Translations under genes and position numbers: made by a program
Shown here: piece by piece, positions 45,154-56,145 of the stretch
Numbering within the stretch: position 1 is the stretch's first letter
Layout of the letters: every line of letters starts with the position of its first letter
The notes under the pieces: model-generated
Database searches by the model: none
What the model was told of the DNA's origin: nothing
What the model saw: the letters and a program-made list of their open reading frames with translations, nothing else
DNA from: Selaginella moellendorffii
Taxonomy: Eukaryota; Streptophyta; Lycopodiopsida; Selaginellales; Selaginellaceae
NCBI RefSeq assembly: GCF_000143415.4
Contig: NW_003314383.1
Span: 1-56,145, forward strand
DNA: 56,145 bases
Direction: 5' to 3'

Positions 45154-46039
45154 TAGTTAGATGTTTTATGAATTAATAAATCAGAATTTTCATTATCTTA
45201 TAGAGGGAAAAATTTGCTGAGGCTCTCTAATATGGAAGAGTCTTTTGGTTTGCATTTAATCTTTGGCTCTTTTGCGAGTGCACATTTAGTCCCACATGGT
45301 GGTCCTGGTTCATGTCTGATACGTGTTCGATGTGATTTGTAGAAAGAGCTTGCTTAGTGCTTAACGTTTACTATAAAGAAAAAAGACATAAAAAGGCCCA
45401 GCCAGTAGCAATAGGAAAATTTGATTGCTCACAGCAAGCAAGTTTCTTCAAGAGAAAAGTCTTATTCAATGGTGCCTTTATTCTGCTACATCATGTGAAT
45501 TAAAACACATGTCTACTGAGTGCCAATCCCACCAACAGGAAGAGAGCAACTCTAGGCCCACAAAGTTGCCTCAGGAGACAGGTAGTTGATTTCGTAATTG
45601 TCAGAAAATGAATTCATCCATTTCATCTACTTTGGGAATGACGTGCTACCATTTTTGAACCCTGTTAAGCTTCCATAACCATTATTAGCTTGCTGTGGAT
45701 AATCATCAAATAAAGTTGATGTGTGTTAGGTGAGTGGGTATTTATGATTGCATTATTTAATAAATGAATATATAGTGAAAGTCGTTTTCTCTTGCAAGTT
45801 TCTCATAACTGCGAGACAAATCACATGTAACTATTTTAAGAGCATGCACATAAATAAAGTATATCCACATGATATTTATTTTACTTATGCACATACATAT
45901 GTGGCATGCTCTTCCAGTGCAGTAAACTCCATACCTTTGTTAGCTTGAATCTCCCAGGTTGCTTCAAATGGTGTGTATGCCTGATTAGAATGTTGTTTTC
46001 CACCACAACAGAAAATGAATACACAGTGCCTGGACAATC

Positions 46040-46210
46040 TTATCAGACAAAGCCACTGGACAATCATCAGAACTGACAATTCTGATCTCTGTTCCTTCGA
46101 CATCAACGATGTCGAATGACATTATGCATCCAGACCTTTTTGTGTTGAAATGTATCAACTTGTTCTTGTTGTGACTCTTGTGTGGCTTGACCACCTGTAA
46201 GAATGGCACC
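46040..46210 (-). pseudogene. RPA70-like OB-fold fragment
   Basis: The minus-strand frame reads HKNKLIHFNTKRSGCIMSFD-like text followed by IVDVEGTEIRIVSSDD. This matches the DNA-binding OB fold of the replication protein A large subunit (pattern x-N-x-R-G-x-G-x-x-x-S-x-D-L-x-D-x-x-G-T-E-I). Only one exon of the fold is evident and no full gene is open. Plant Helitrons often carry RPA-like genes, and a minus-strand Helitron-like end lies 0.9 kb away on the side expected for that strand. It could equally be a captured host RPA exon. Confidence 0.6.
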
Positions 46211-46577
46211 TATTTTACAGTGGCCCTTTACATGAATGGAACTGTAGTATACCGTTCTTCAACTTTTTTCTTTGGTAGTCTGTTTTATGTCTTTTTTTAA
46301 GCCAACGAGGCACCCAATAGCCATGGAAATATTTGAGAACAAGAGAAAGCGAATACTTCCAACACTGATGAGACTTCATTTGCCAAAAAAACATTTCTTT
46401 TTCATCACATTCTGGTGTTATCACATGATGAAAGCCTTTTGCTATGATCTATGCCATCTATTTGAAGGTTTTGAATTTCAACTGTTAGATTATAAGTATA
46501 TTCACAAATAATATTCTAAATATGGAATAAAAGATGGCAGATGCCATATGCCAATAGCACTTTTAAATAAGGGAGTA

Positions 46578-46603
46578 CTAGCAAAAGTCCCAGCTATGCT
46601 GGG
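46578..46603 (-). mobile_element. Helitron-like 3' end, minus strand
   Basis: On the minus strand the hairpin CCCAGCATAGCTGGG is followed by ACTTTTG, CTAG and T. With 50246-50271 it forms a facing inverted pair 3.7 kb apart. Confidence 0.5.
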
Positions 46604-46604
46604 A

Positions 46605-48750
46605 GCTTTATGTGTTATATTTTCTTTTAAAAATTTTTAATATTTTACATATTTATCATTGATAATCCCTTTTTACCTAATATTTATATTCATGCATTTT
46701 GAGAGTAATATTTAAAATAGAAAGTGATCTATTATATATCATAAACATTATTTCTGTATTTAGTTTTATAAATCTAAAATAATAATATTATTTATTTATA
46801 TTCATGCTTTTATATTTAAAATTAAGGCTTTATAACACTGTTATGAATTCTGAAACTTTATGATGATAAATGAATGGTAATGTTTTACTCTATACTGGGG
46901 TAGAGTAGGGTTTGATGATATATAATCTTGTCTTTATGCTAGAGCTATAATATATCAGAAAATTCATGAATGGTATATAGATAGGTTTAATATCATATAA
47001 TTAAAATTCTGTATATGGTCCATGTACTAATGTTGTCCTAATCATATTTATACCTTATTATGTTTTTCATGTATAAATGCAATGTAGGATAAAGTGGTAG
47101 AAAATTTATGATATTATATAAATCTTAGACTACATCTTAGCCAACCATAAGTTTACTAATAAGAAAATATTTTACACAACAAATATCTAGAACTATTAAC
47201 TCCTCTATTTTAAGTTAGAAAATATCATATTTTTATAGAAATTACTTTTTTTATATTCTAATTTAGATACTTTTTTTCTTTTATTATATTTAGTACTTTT
47301 TAAAATTTATTTAAAAATATTCCTTAAAATTACATTATATTGTTTTTAGAATTATTTTTTGCATATTTGTATTCGATATCCTGTCCCTTCATAAAATTTA
47401 CATTTATGCTTTTTAGAAGTACTATCTAAAGGTTAAGGTATCATATTTTATATCATTAAGATTCTTTGTGTATATGTTTTTATATAGAGAGAATGCTAAA
47501 ATGAATTAAGATTTTTACCTTTATGTTTAATTTATTTTTATATAAATTTACATTGAGGCTAAAATATTTCAATGAAAGTTATGTTTTTATCTTGATATTA
47601 TGGTATTGATGATTCATAATATTGTTTTTTTCCTAAAACCATAACATGTCAGAAAATAAAAAAAAGGTCCATTGATTGCTTTATTAAAAATAAAATTTTA
47701 AGTGATGAGGAATCACATTTTTTAGCCTGGTAGCCTTTTGTATTTGTCTAATATTGTCTCAATGATATTTTATGTATCTGTTTTCCATGTATCAATGCAC
47801 AAATTATTAGTGTAAATAACAGACTTGTTACACATTCATCAATGAATCTACTCATATTGAGTTGTCTATTAGCTTAGATATTGTCTCATATTTGTGCAAT
47901 ATCATAAAGTTAAAAATAATAAGATTATGATAAAAGTATAACTTATTTACAAGATATAATAGCTGGAGCTATTCAACTCTTCTATTTTAGTTATAAAATA
48001 TATCATTTCTATAGTCACTACTTAATTTACTTTTAACTTTATAGTATATCTTTTATTGTGTGTACTATATACCATCTTTGTAAAAACAATTATGTTTAAT
48101 TTTAATAATATAGCATTGAATTAATCAGATACTCTTTGTTCTATAAAGTTTTTATTCTATAGAAGAAAGAGTATATGATTGATTTGATAATACATGTTTA
48201 AACATATTGAACATATTTTTTGTTTTAAATATATCATACATAGTAGACATAATAAAAAAATTCATCAACGAATACCATCTTTGTACAACTAAATGTTTAA
48301 AATCATTTGAACCTAGTGCATTATATTATCTTGGATCAGTTGTCTAATTGCCTTTTATATGTATTACGATATCACTTATGCCTCCTTGAAAATTTGCTAA
48401 TTTTAACACTTCATTCTCTATTTCTTACAATATTGTGAATGCATTAGTATAGGGATTTATCTCTTTTAATAATTTATCAAGACCACCCATTAGTTGCTCA
48501 TTGCATTTAGAATTGTGTTTGTTTTTTGATTTATATCTCCGTTGCTTGAGCAGTATCTAAAATATTTCATTGTGAATAAGCTGCATATTTTTCATTATTT
48601 GTTTGAAACTTCCAATTTTATATATATATATATATAAAATTAGAGCCACCTACTGCAATGATCAATGAGGCTCTTTCATTTAAATATATTGGATGATTAG
48701 TGAAAGATCTCGATTCAACTTTGATCTTTATTTATATATCAATAAATGTT
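46605..48750. repeat. AT-rich repeat-like region, no gene
   Basis: Very AT-rich, with an (AT)n tract near 48620. Blocks resemble 42470-43020 and each other (for example 47155-47240 and 47950-48040). There is no coding signal. Confidence 0.5.
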
Positions 48751-48899
48751 TTACAATTCTTTCTTTACATTTCAACTCCCTCGTTTTCCTTTTCGTTCCA
48801 ACTTGTTTTCATTCTGCAGTTGTTCTCGGCAGCCACTGAAAGTGTTTTCCAGCCATAGACATAAGAGATGTTGATGTCTGGAGAATACAAAAAAGAAAA

Positions 48900-49015
48900 A
48901 CGCAAGCAAATGAAGTTAGTAATGGTGAAAAGGAAATAGGAACTTACTGCTGGCATTTTCTTTAAAGCCACTCGAACTTTCTTGTTCTCAAGGCTGGGAG
49001 CACTCCTTTTCACAC
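48900..49015 (-). pseudogene. Possible kinase N-lobe exon
   Basis: The minus strand reads ENKKVRVALKKMPA, reminiscent of the VAxKK strand that carries the ATP-binding lysine of protein kinases. It is short and the call rests on nearby kinase pieces. Confidence 0.3.
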
Positions 49016-49119
49016 CACTCCTTCACAGCTTGTCGGTCTTAATGCTGCAATTTTTGACAAATCCATGGGTGTTGCAGAACCTGATCGAACCTGAACCTGA
49101 TTGGTCCTTGCTTGTTTGC

Positions 49120-49205
49120 AGCGGAGGATCTCCTTTCTAAGATGTTGGCCGTGGATCCGAAACAGAGGTCGCCCCCTGTCACACGAGATCAAATGCTTCC
49201 ATTGG
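49120..49205 (+). pseudogene. Protein kinase C-lobe fragment
   Basis: After a splice-acceptor-like ttgtttgcag the plus strand reads AEDLLSKMLAVDPKQR, the conserved end of the Ser/Thr kinase domain (A-x-D-L-x-x-x-L-x-x-D-P-x-x-R). It lies on the strand opposite to the neighbouring kinase piece, so the gene has been rearranged. Confidence 0.65.
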
Positions 49206-49214
49206 CTGGTATCC

Positions 49215-49505
49215 TCCCTTTCCCAGCGTCTTGTATAAAATTGCTCCTAGCCCCCACATTTCGATGGCTGCCATGTAGAGCTCCAATCCTTGTTCTCCAC
49301 CACCTCAGCTGCCATGTACTTCGCTGTTGTGATATCTCCTAAAGGTGCTGATCACCACTTGTCATGCATGTTTGGCTTGGAAAGAATGTTGTCGACCTTG
49401 AGATTCTGGTGAACCACGCCCCTCAAATAAATCTCTTTGAAGGTCTTTACCAGCTGCTTGATGATTCTGGCTGCTTTCTCCTCACCAATATTCTCGCAAA
49501 TATGC
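49215..49505 (-). pseudogene. Protein kinase catalytic-loop fragment
   Basis: The minus strand reads EKAARIIKQLVKTFKEI, then RGVVHQNLKVDNIL, the position of the HRDLKPENIL catalytic loop. The catalytic Asp is replaced by Asn (HQN for HRD), and a stop follows within 15 codons. The later text ITTAKYMAAEVV resembles the activation segment and APE region. It is a dead fragment, most like CDPK or related Ser/Thr kinases. Confidence 0.65.
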
Positions 49506-49559
49506 TATATTTAAAAGACCAAATAATTATGGAATAACGCCTTAAGAAGGGAAGGCAAA

Positions 49560-50010
49560 ATTTCCACCAACGAACACAACCACTGGAGGAAAAATGCCCG
49601 TGCCCTGTCCAAAAGGAGACTCGGACAACACCACAAAGTCAGCAAACTTTCCTGGCGTCAGCAACCCAACCAAATCCTCCAATGCAGCTGCATACACAGC
49701 TGAGGATGTGTACCTGTGAATCCAAAAACAAAAACTGCATTTCAGTTTCTCATCTTACCCTGCCACTACGTCCCATGCAGCAATCCTTTCCTCGGGATGA
49801 CTCCAGCCTGAAGTGTTCTCTCCATGGCTGTGCGGATTCCTCCAAGTGGATTCACTGCTACCACCTTGAGACAAACCATTCATGTAATGCCGAAGAAAAA
49901 GTATTTGACAGGCTTACAGGCCAGTCAGATCCTAGAGCAACCACACTACCATTTCCGAGGAGGGACACCATTGCACTTCACCAGTTTATACCCCTCTTTG
50001 TGGCAAGTCT
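49560..50010 (-). pseudogene. Amidohydrolase (LAF3/YtcJ-like) fragment, frameshifted
   Basis: Three exons on the minus strand. The first ends GNGSVVALGSDWP (up to 49918), then a 53-bp intron. The next (from 49864) reads VVAVNPLGGIRTAMERT and, after a frame change, GWSHPEERIAAWDVVAG. The last (from 49713) reads TSSAVYAAALEDLVG, then LTPGKFADFVVLSESPF and FVGG. The order and motifs (GSDWPV, HPEERI, AAYA, GSLxPGKxADFVVL) are those of the C-terminal half of amidohydrolase-3 family proteins such as plant LAF3. The frame change between MERT and GWSHPEE inactivates it. Only the C-terminal part is present, fitting capture by a transposon. Confidence 0.75.
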
Positions 50011-50245
50011 GTAGCTTTTGCGTTATAGAAGTGTAAAGTAGGGACCATGTATTAGCACCCACTCTGCAAAAGAGAGTCGATTAGGAAGGATTCTAGCAGT
50101 GTATCACCTTTTCACGTCCGTGTTCACAGAAGATTATCAAAGCTGTAAGTCTCAGTAGCAACCTATAAAATAAACATGCCAAGAGAAAGAAAAAAAGAAA
50201 TAAATTGAACAATTATAATTACAACTACATTTTTTCAATTTTACT

Positions 50246-50271
50246 CCCAGCGGAGCTGGGATCCTTGCTAG
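50246..50271 (+). mobile_element. Helitron-like 3' end
   Basis: The hairpin CCCAGCGGAGCTGGG is followed by ATCCTTG, CTAG and T. The element would extend to the left over the amidohydrolase and kinase fragments. Its TC 5' end is not identified. Confidence 0.6.
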
Positions 50272-50289
50272 TTGTTATTTTGAGTGATA

Positions 50290-52650
50290 AGGAATTTTCC
50301 TTAGACCTTGATTTTCTATGTAATTTTCCTTGTTAATGTTTTAGATTCACATTGGATCTTGAAGGTGGTTAAAGAAGAGTGTTAGTGCAATGTGGATATT
50401 TGAAGATATGGTCTTTGTGATCGAGCCTTGAATGTTTATTTTGTATTTTACGGATGTTGATGTTGGATGTTAAAAATATATGCATGATGTTCAAGGCTTA
50501 AACATACTATAGGTTTTGAGAATTTGTGTTAAGGTGAAACTATGTGTTGTTAGTAGGGTGAAGTTGGTTAAGTCTTGAAAGTTTGTATTCCTAGACTGAG
50601 AGTTATTCTTTCTCTAAGATGGAAAAATTTCCACAAATTTTCTTACACTTTTCTAATGGCTGATTTGTTGATCACTTTACTTGAAAACCATTCCATTTTC
50701 ATAAGCCAGTACAAACTAGTTAAGGGGTTGGAGTTAACTTTAGTTGACTTAAACCTTAGTAAATAATTTGCATGATGCAACCCAAAATGGATGCTAACTT
50801 TTGGGGCTAAGGCAATTGAGTTGGATAGAGTTTGGAGTTGGTGTAGAAAATGGCCATTGCACTTTTCTAAAAAGGGTGACCCTTGTGTCTTTCTTTTATA
50901 GTGTTATGCTTGGTGGCAAGTTGCACTTTGCATTTTGTTAAACTCTATGAGAGTAGTGAGCTCTCGTTGATCCTGACTTAGTTTTGGTGGCCTTGTGCCT
51001 TGGTTGAGTATGGTGATATCCAATTTAGTTGTTTGAGGTTAAGGTGTTAGTACTCATATTATAGCTTTGTCTATGAGGAAGTTGTGTACCAATATGAATC
51101 CATCTCATGGTCTTCACTCTAGTTTTGACTAAGTGTTGAATATGCGTAGTTAACCTCTTCAAGGCATACTCAAAGCTATTGGTTAAACTCATTAATAAGC
51201 TTATTGCGGTTGAGTTAGATTTGAGTGGTCATTTAGTCTATGCTTGTCCATGTTCCTATATCTTGTACCTGAGATATTACATTTATGTTGGACAAGTATA
51301 TAACTTGATGGCATGAGTTTAGTGTTTGTGTCTTGTGAAAGCAAATTAAAAAGTGATTGTTGGTTGCTTTGCAACTAATGATTACTTATAGACTTCATCA
51401 AAGACTTTTAACACTTGCTTTGCTCAATGAAGATTTATCAATGATGGGCTTGTTTTACCAAATGGTGTTGTGAAAAATTGTGTCGTTAAACTTGCATGGG
51501 TTTTTGATGTTGGCATATTGACTTTACCTCTATTGATATTATTTGGTTGCATTTAGTCCGTGGTGAATTTTTTTAAGTCTTGGATGTGGTGAATCACTTC
51601 TTGATGATGTGTTATCTATAACTGAGTATTGTTGAAAGATTAATCTTGGATACTGAGTAAAGTATTTTCAATTTTGGTTGTTGTTGTTAAAGAGTTTTGA
51701 GTGATGATTTGTTCTTGCTTTCTTTTAGCTTTGTTTTGGTGTTGATAGCATCATTAGTGTTGATGATTTAGTTATAGCTTTGTGTTATTAGCATTCGTGC
51801 ATTTGCTAATTAGCAACTATGTTAGCATTCAAATGAGCTGAGTAACAAGTGTGAGTTAATTGTGTTCAAGACAAGATTATTTAATAGGGGTTGAACTTTA
51901 GTTTTTCCTTGAAAAGTGATTCAATTGTGGCTATACTAGCCTTGCAAGAGGAAAAGTTAGTGATTAATATTGAAATGTTTGAACTCTTATTGGGTTTAAG
52001 TTGGGAAATATTGATTATTGATAATTCTTTTCACACATATTATTAAGTGAATTATGTCTTGTTATAGATAGATTCATAAAGAATTGGTTTGGTAGTCACT
52101 TGTTGAGCATAACTTTATTGTGTTTAGATTTTGAATTGATGCAGAAATGGTATTCATTAGCTATGCATTATGAAGTTTAGCTTATGAATGTGTTGAGGAG
52201 GATATTATGGGTTATACCATAATTTTTTCATTTGCATTGAAATTAGTTCGTGCACAACTTGTAATCATTGTTAGGAAAGACTTGGCCATAGGCTTCTTCA
52301 AGCTTTTGGTTCTTTGAGTTTCATACTCATTATTCCATTTGTTAAGAGTTGTTCGGAAAGGCATTTTTGGCTCATTAGCTTTAATATTGTTAATATTTAC
52401 ATTTAGTAATCGTTGGTGATAATTGACTATCATCTAGGATAATTGATTATCCTTGTTAAAGGATTTGCTTGATTATTGTTAATCTAGAATGATTTGCCAT
52501 TCTTTTGGATAGTGGATTCTTTCTTTGACAATGATTATGCATCTCTTTATTAATGGGATGATTAATGGTCTTTCATGATAGTTAGTTATTCTCTTTGATA
52601 GTTTATGGCTTTCCGCATTACTGTATGTTCCTTATAGTTTGCTCTGAATT
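50290..52650 (+). repeat. H repeat region, copy 2, non-coding
   Basis: 50290-50480 matches 11405-11580, and 50880-51118 matches 55910-56145. The region is T/G-rich on this strand, has no coding frame over 65 codons, and looks like decayed internal sequence of a non-coding LTR element. Confidence 0.5.
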
Positions 52651-52675
52651 GGTCTCTTAGGTTTAAAATATTAGT

Positions 52676-52775
52676 ATATTCACCATTTATTGCAAACCAA
52701 GTATAGTACATATAGCATACACATATAATATAGTACATACTTTTTACCCATAGTAATATAATAAAACCTTATAGT
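52676..52775 (+). repeat. Short repeat shared with 53757-53822
   Basis: Both copies contain caccattta-gcaaacca and actttttacccatagtaata followed by aaaaccttatagta. They flank the G-family LTR at 52775-53322. Confidence 0.6.
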
Positions 52776-53322
52776 ATGGGGGTTGCAAATGTATAGTAGG
52801 GATAGTGGGTAGGGCATGGCTAACCAACTTAAGGCATAGTCTGCCTCTTGCTTGTGTGCCTGTCCTTGTTCTACGTCCGGCTTGGGTCTAAGCCCAAGTT
52901 TCATACCATGTTAGTTGGTGGAGTACCCATATCCTCGCATTAAGCCACTAGTATGTTGAAATAGCACCAAACTCCATTTAGCTCTGTTTTACATGCTGGT
53001 TCTAGCATTGGGATGCTGGATACTCTAGAATTATTCCAAGTCACTCCGTGCTCCTATCCCTTTGCTCCTTGAGCTGTATGCTTAAGAGTCATTCTGTGCT
53101 TTAGTGTTGTCGCTCCTTGGCTCCACACTTAGGAGTTTGGTTTTGTTCATTCGTTTAGTGCCCTAAGGCCCTAAAATTTAAGTTCCACTCTGCTGTCCTT
53201 TTGACATGTGGCATATATCATGTTGTATATAATACGTGGCACATTAAAGGTTTAGTTTCTGCTTTATGGTTATCCTATAGTAAATCACCATAAGATAAAG
53301 GGTGAAAACCACATGTGTTACA
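52775..53322 (+). mobile_element. G-family LTR copy
   Basis: It is the reverse complement of about 8209-8760, including the ttgggtctaagcccaag block, a run of plant-genome-like unique blocks, and the terminal palindrome. It ends GTGTTACA. Confidence 0.7.
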
Positions 53323-53329
53323 ATACCAC

Positions 53330-54120
53330 TCTCTTTCCGACCAAATTTAAAACTAATCCAATACAAAGCTACTCTAAGATTATTAGCAAAGTTCCCTAGA
53401 AAAGAATTAAACATTGTAACCCACATCTTCTGATAGCAAGCCTAAACAAAATGGTTTAACACTTGACCATTATCCATCCCATCACTCACCACTTGTAAGA
53501 ATATTATAACTAACATGCATTGATATAAGGACTCTTGATATATAATGTGAACGTGAGTAATGAGATCACACCTTGTTACAAATCATGTATTGGTAAAGAG
53601 AAGATAATTTACATATTTGATCCTTCATCAATTTAAGAAAAGTTTATAAGGAAATAACTATTTAAATAAATAGACTAATCCCTACAATATTTATTAATCC
53701 AACAAAAATCATGTCTAGAAAGTGTCATGCTAAACAACTATAAATCAGCATGCTCACCATTTATAGCAAACCAAAGGGAGGTTTACTTTTTACCCATAGT
53801 AATATAGTAAAACCTTATAGTAACCACCAATAGACTAATATTAATCCTACCAACTCAAAGTGTAACCTAATGTGTGTAACTCATAAGCCCAAGCATAAAC
53901 TCATGTAAATTATAAATCTTAAATCCATCCTATGAGCCCAAGTGAAAGCATATATAATATGGTATAAAATGGCGACTAAAATCTATACCCAAATAACATA
54001 TATGAAGCCATAGCAACTAAACTTATACCCACTCAAATCATCGTTTTTATCTTTACATATGCAATAAGACTAATTGCCTAATCTCATTGGATGGTACTCA
54101 ATCCTCTAATACCAAATAAA
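53330..54120. other. AT-rich, no gene
   Basis: No coding signal. It contains the second copy of the short repeat at 53757-53822. Confidence 0.5.
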
Positions 54121-54123
54121 GTG

Positions 54124-54175
54124 CATGTAGTTTTCACCCTATACCCTATGGTGATTTACCATAAGATAATCATAG
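54124..54175 (-). mobile_element. Terminal fragment of a G-family LTR
   Basis: It starts TGTAGTTTTCACCCTATACC and includes the palindrome (CCTATGGT, GATTT, ACCATAAG). Confidence 0.6.
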
Positions 54176-54229
54176 AGCATAATAAAACCCTTGCCAAGAG
54201 CAATAAAGCAACTTGCTTACCCAGACCAT

Positions 54230-54725
54230 ATCAGCTTCACAGTTAGTCCAAATGCTCCATGTGTCTAGTTTTACTTCTAACACCCAAAGGTACCACTAAC
54301 ATCTCAGCCTGTTATGTTAGGGCTATATCCATTCACCCTTGTTTCATTGGTAGTCTAAGACCACCTACAATATGGTTTTATTCTCTCCAAGACTGGGTCA
54401 TCCATCTATTAGTGATCATCCTATGACCACACTTTAGTATCCTTAGGATATCCCAAGATATAGGGAACACCATTCCCCAATATCCTTTCTTCAATCCCTA
54501 CCAAATCCCTCTTTGTCTATGGCAATCCTCACCAACAGCACCACTAGTCTAATGCCTAAAACCCCATTTATTAAGTCCAAGTAACTTCTGAGACTTCCTC
54601 TCCATGTAACCATCCCTTTGGTCAGTAAGCAAGAGGACCACTCATCTTGCTTTCCATGGTCTAGGATTTTGGGGTGACATTTCAAAACACGCCCAATGTG
54701 AGTCTCATGGGTACTCCCCAAGATC
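54230..54725 (-). mobile_element. Old B-family LTR fragment
   Basis: It follows the B LTR order: ccatgtgtct, acccaaaggtaccactaaca, cattcaccc, tccaagactgggtca, and the ccctaccaaatccctcttt region. It is diverged like the copy at 7124-8060. Confidence 0.65.
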
Positions 54726-54729
54726 AAAT

Positions 54730-55900
54730 CCCTGAAAGAACACATGGGATAAAGTCCATGATACTGGACAACAAATTTTTCAAACATTTGCAAGAAAATT
54801 TCAGTTAAATACAATTTGGGCATGTATTTGGAGTGTCATATACAAAATTTACTTTTTTAATTCTGGTACAGCTTTGATGGGAAAATACTAATTTGTAAGG
54901 CCACAACTTCTTCCACAAGATCCTATGACAATGAATTTCTAAAGGAAATTGAGAGCAAGCATATGAAATGCCACAATTGCTGTGTAAGGTGATAGAGGCC
55001 AAAAAAGCCAAGAAAAGTATGATGTTCTTGTGTTGTTTTAATTGTTCAATATGTTCTTTTATAATTATCTCTCTTTTGCAGAAATTTAGGAGGAGCTAAC
55101 AATTAGTAATCATGGTGTTGAGGCTGATGACTGGCATACATGTGAGGCTTTCTTTTGGCATTGCCTCTTGGGGCAATAGGGTTTGGGAGGATTCCACTCA
55201 TCATCTAGACATTCTTCTGCCATTCTCTTACTCATAGACAAATCTTTTTTTTCTCTCTGATCTTAGTGGCAAATTATCTTGAGAATGATTCTCTACTTTA
55301 TGTGATGTCCTCAAAAAACACTTCATAAAGAGAAAATTCTCACCATTTAATGTCAGTAATGCCTTGTGATTCTTGAGTGTGATCTCAACTTCTCCAGCTA
55401 CCATCTTATCAAACACAACTGACCTCAATCATTTGGCACTTTATGTACATGTCCACCATAACACAAGCTATCATGGTAGTGCTTAAAAGAAAAAATAAAG
55501 CATGCACCTATAATGTATAGAGCAACATAACAGTGCCATTATCACCAACAAATATTGAATTTAGTACTTGCCACATACACAACCTAACCGCCATGCTGCC
55601 TCTCTACTAGGACTCACTTTCTAGAATAATTACTTCTATTGTTTTAAATAAAAATATTTTAGTTGGTTTTCATTGTTAGCTGGAAAATTTAATATAAAAC
55701 TTAGTGACCTAGTTCTGGTGCTAAAGTCTTACATCAGAAATGAACTTTGTATTAAGTATTTAGAAAAGAGGTGGGCTATTCCCTAGGGGATCAAAATCTC
55801 TATAGGTTCTATGAGTGACTGACCCTTCTATATATGTTAAGGTCTACAGAACTATTAATATGTTGTGATAGTCAAATGAAACATGATGTGAAATGATTCA
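54730..55900. other. No recognised gene
   Basis: Unassigned, moderately AT-rich sequence. Confidence 0.5.
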
Positions 55901-55909
55901 CATAAGTAC

Positions 55910-56145
55910 CCTTATGTCTTTCTTTTGTGGCATTATGCTTGGTGGCAGGTTGCAACTTGCATTTTGTTAAACTCTATAAGAGTAGTGAGCTCTCACTGAT
56001 CTTGACTTGGTCTTGGTGGCTTTGCGCCTTGGTTGAGGATGGTGATGTAACTTAGTTGTTTTAGGTTGAGATGTTGGTAGTTGTACTATAGTTTAGTCTA
56101 TAAGGAGGTTGTGTACCAATATGAGTCCATCTCATGGTCTTCACT
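55910..56145 (+). repeat. H repeat, copy 3, cut by the window end
   Basis: It is a direct repeat of 50880-51118, running from ttatgtctttctttt to tctcatggtcttcact, with about 10-15% differences by eye. Confidence 0.8.

Overview
This is a stretch of a plant nuclear genome dominated by transposons. The evidence is tRNA-iMet primer binding sites on LTR elements, Helitron-type 3' ends, GT-AG introns, and a 100-N scaffold gap at 40641-40740. Reconstructed introns are very short (48-53 bp). One gene encodes an SPEF1/CLAMP-type protein, a family of motile cilia and flagella. Together these suggest a land plant with swimming sperm and compact introns. A lycophyte such as Selaginella is my best guess, but this is inference only.

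Layout. 1-5300: AT-rich, with no gene I can name. 5300-11600: old, broken LTR retrotransposons, including a gag remnant (minus), a zinc knuckle joined to an RNase H/integrase linker (plus), and several LTR families called here G, E, B and TRIM. 11600-15000: no recognised gene. 15270-18850: a multi-exon gene of unknown function with an 870-codon first exon, IQ-like motifs and a coiled-coil exon. An in-frame stop lies in the first IQ motif.

20087-38454 is a nested retrotransposon stack. An E-family LTR carries a TRIM (21012-21606) and a solo LTR D (22117-22986 plus 38093-38387). D is interrupted by element A (plus strand, 22987-38092). The 3' LTR of A is split by element B (minus strand, 29252-36970, target duplication GAGTG) and by a second TRIM (37121-37712, target duplication AAAGG). 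A and B belong to one large non-coding (LARD-like) family. They have about 4.1-4.4 kb of homologous internal sequence without gag-pol, and LTRs filled with hexamer and 35-bp tandem arrays.

38460-50271 holds four Helitron-like 3' termini and a patchwork of gene pieces. These are an SPEF1-like gene (43141-44243), an RPA70-like OB-fold exon (minus), protein kinase pieces on both strands, a frameshifted amidohydrolase pseudogene (minus), and several exon-like pieces I cannot name. 50290-56145 is again old LTR-type repeats without genes.

The strongest observations are: the stack order, which can be read from target duplications; an inversion bounded exactly by two element ends; a block of foreign LTR sequence in only one of B's two LTRs; the non-coding LARD family with a conserved hairpin and a tRNA-like patch; and the Helitron-associated gene patchwork.
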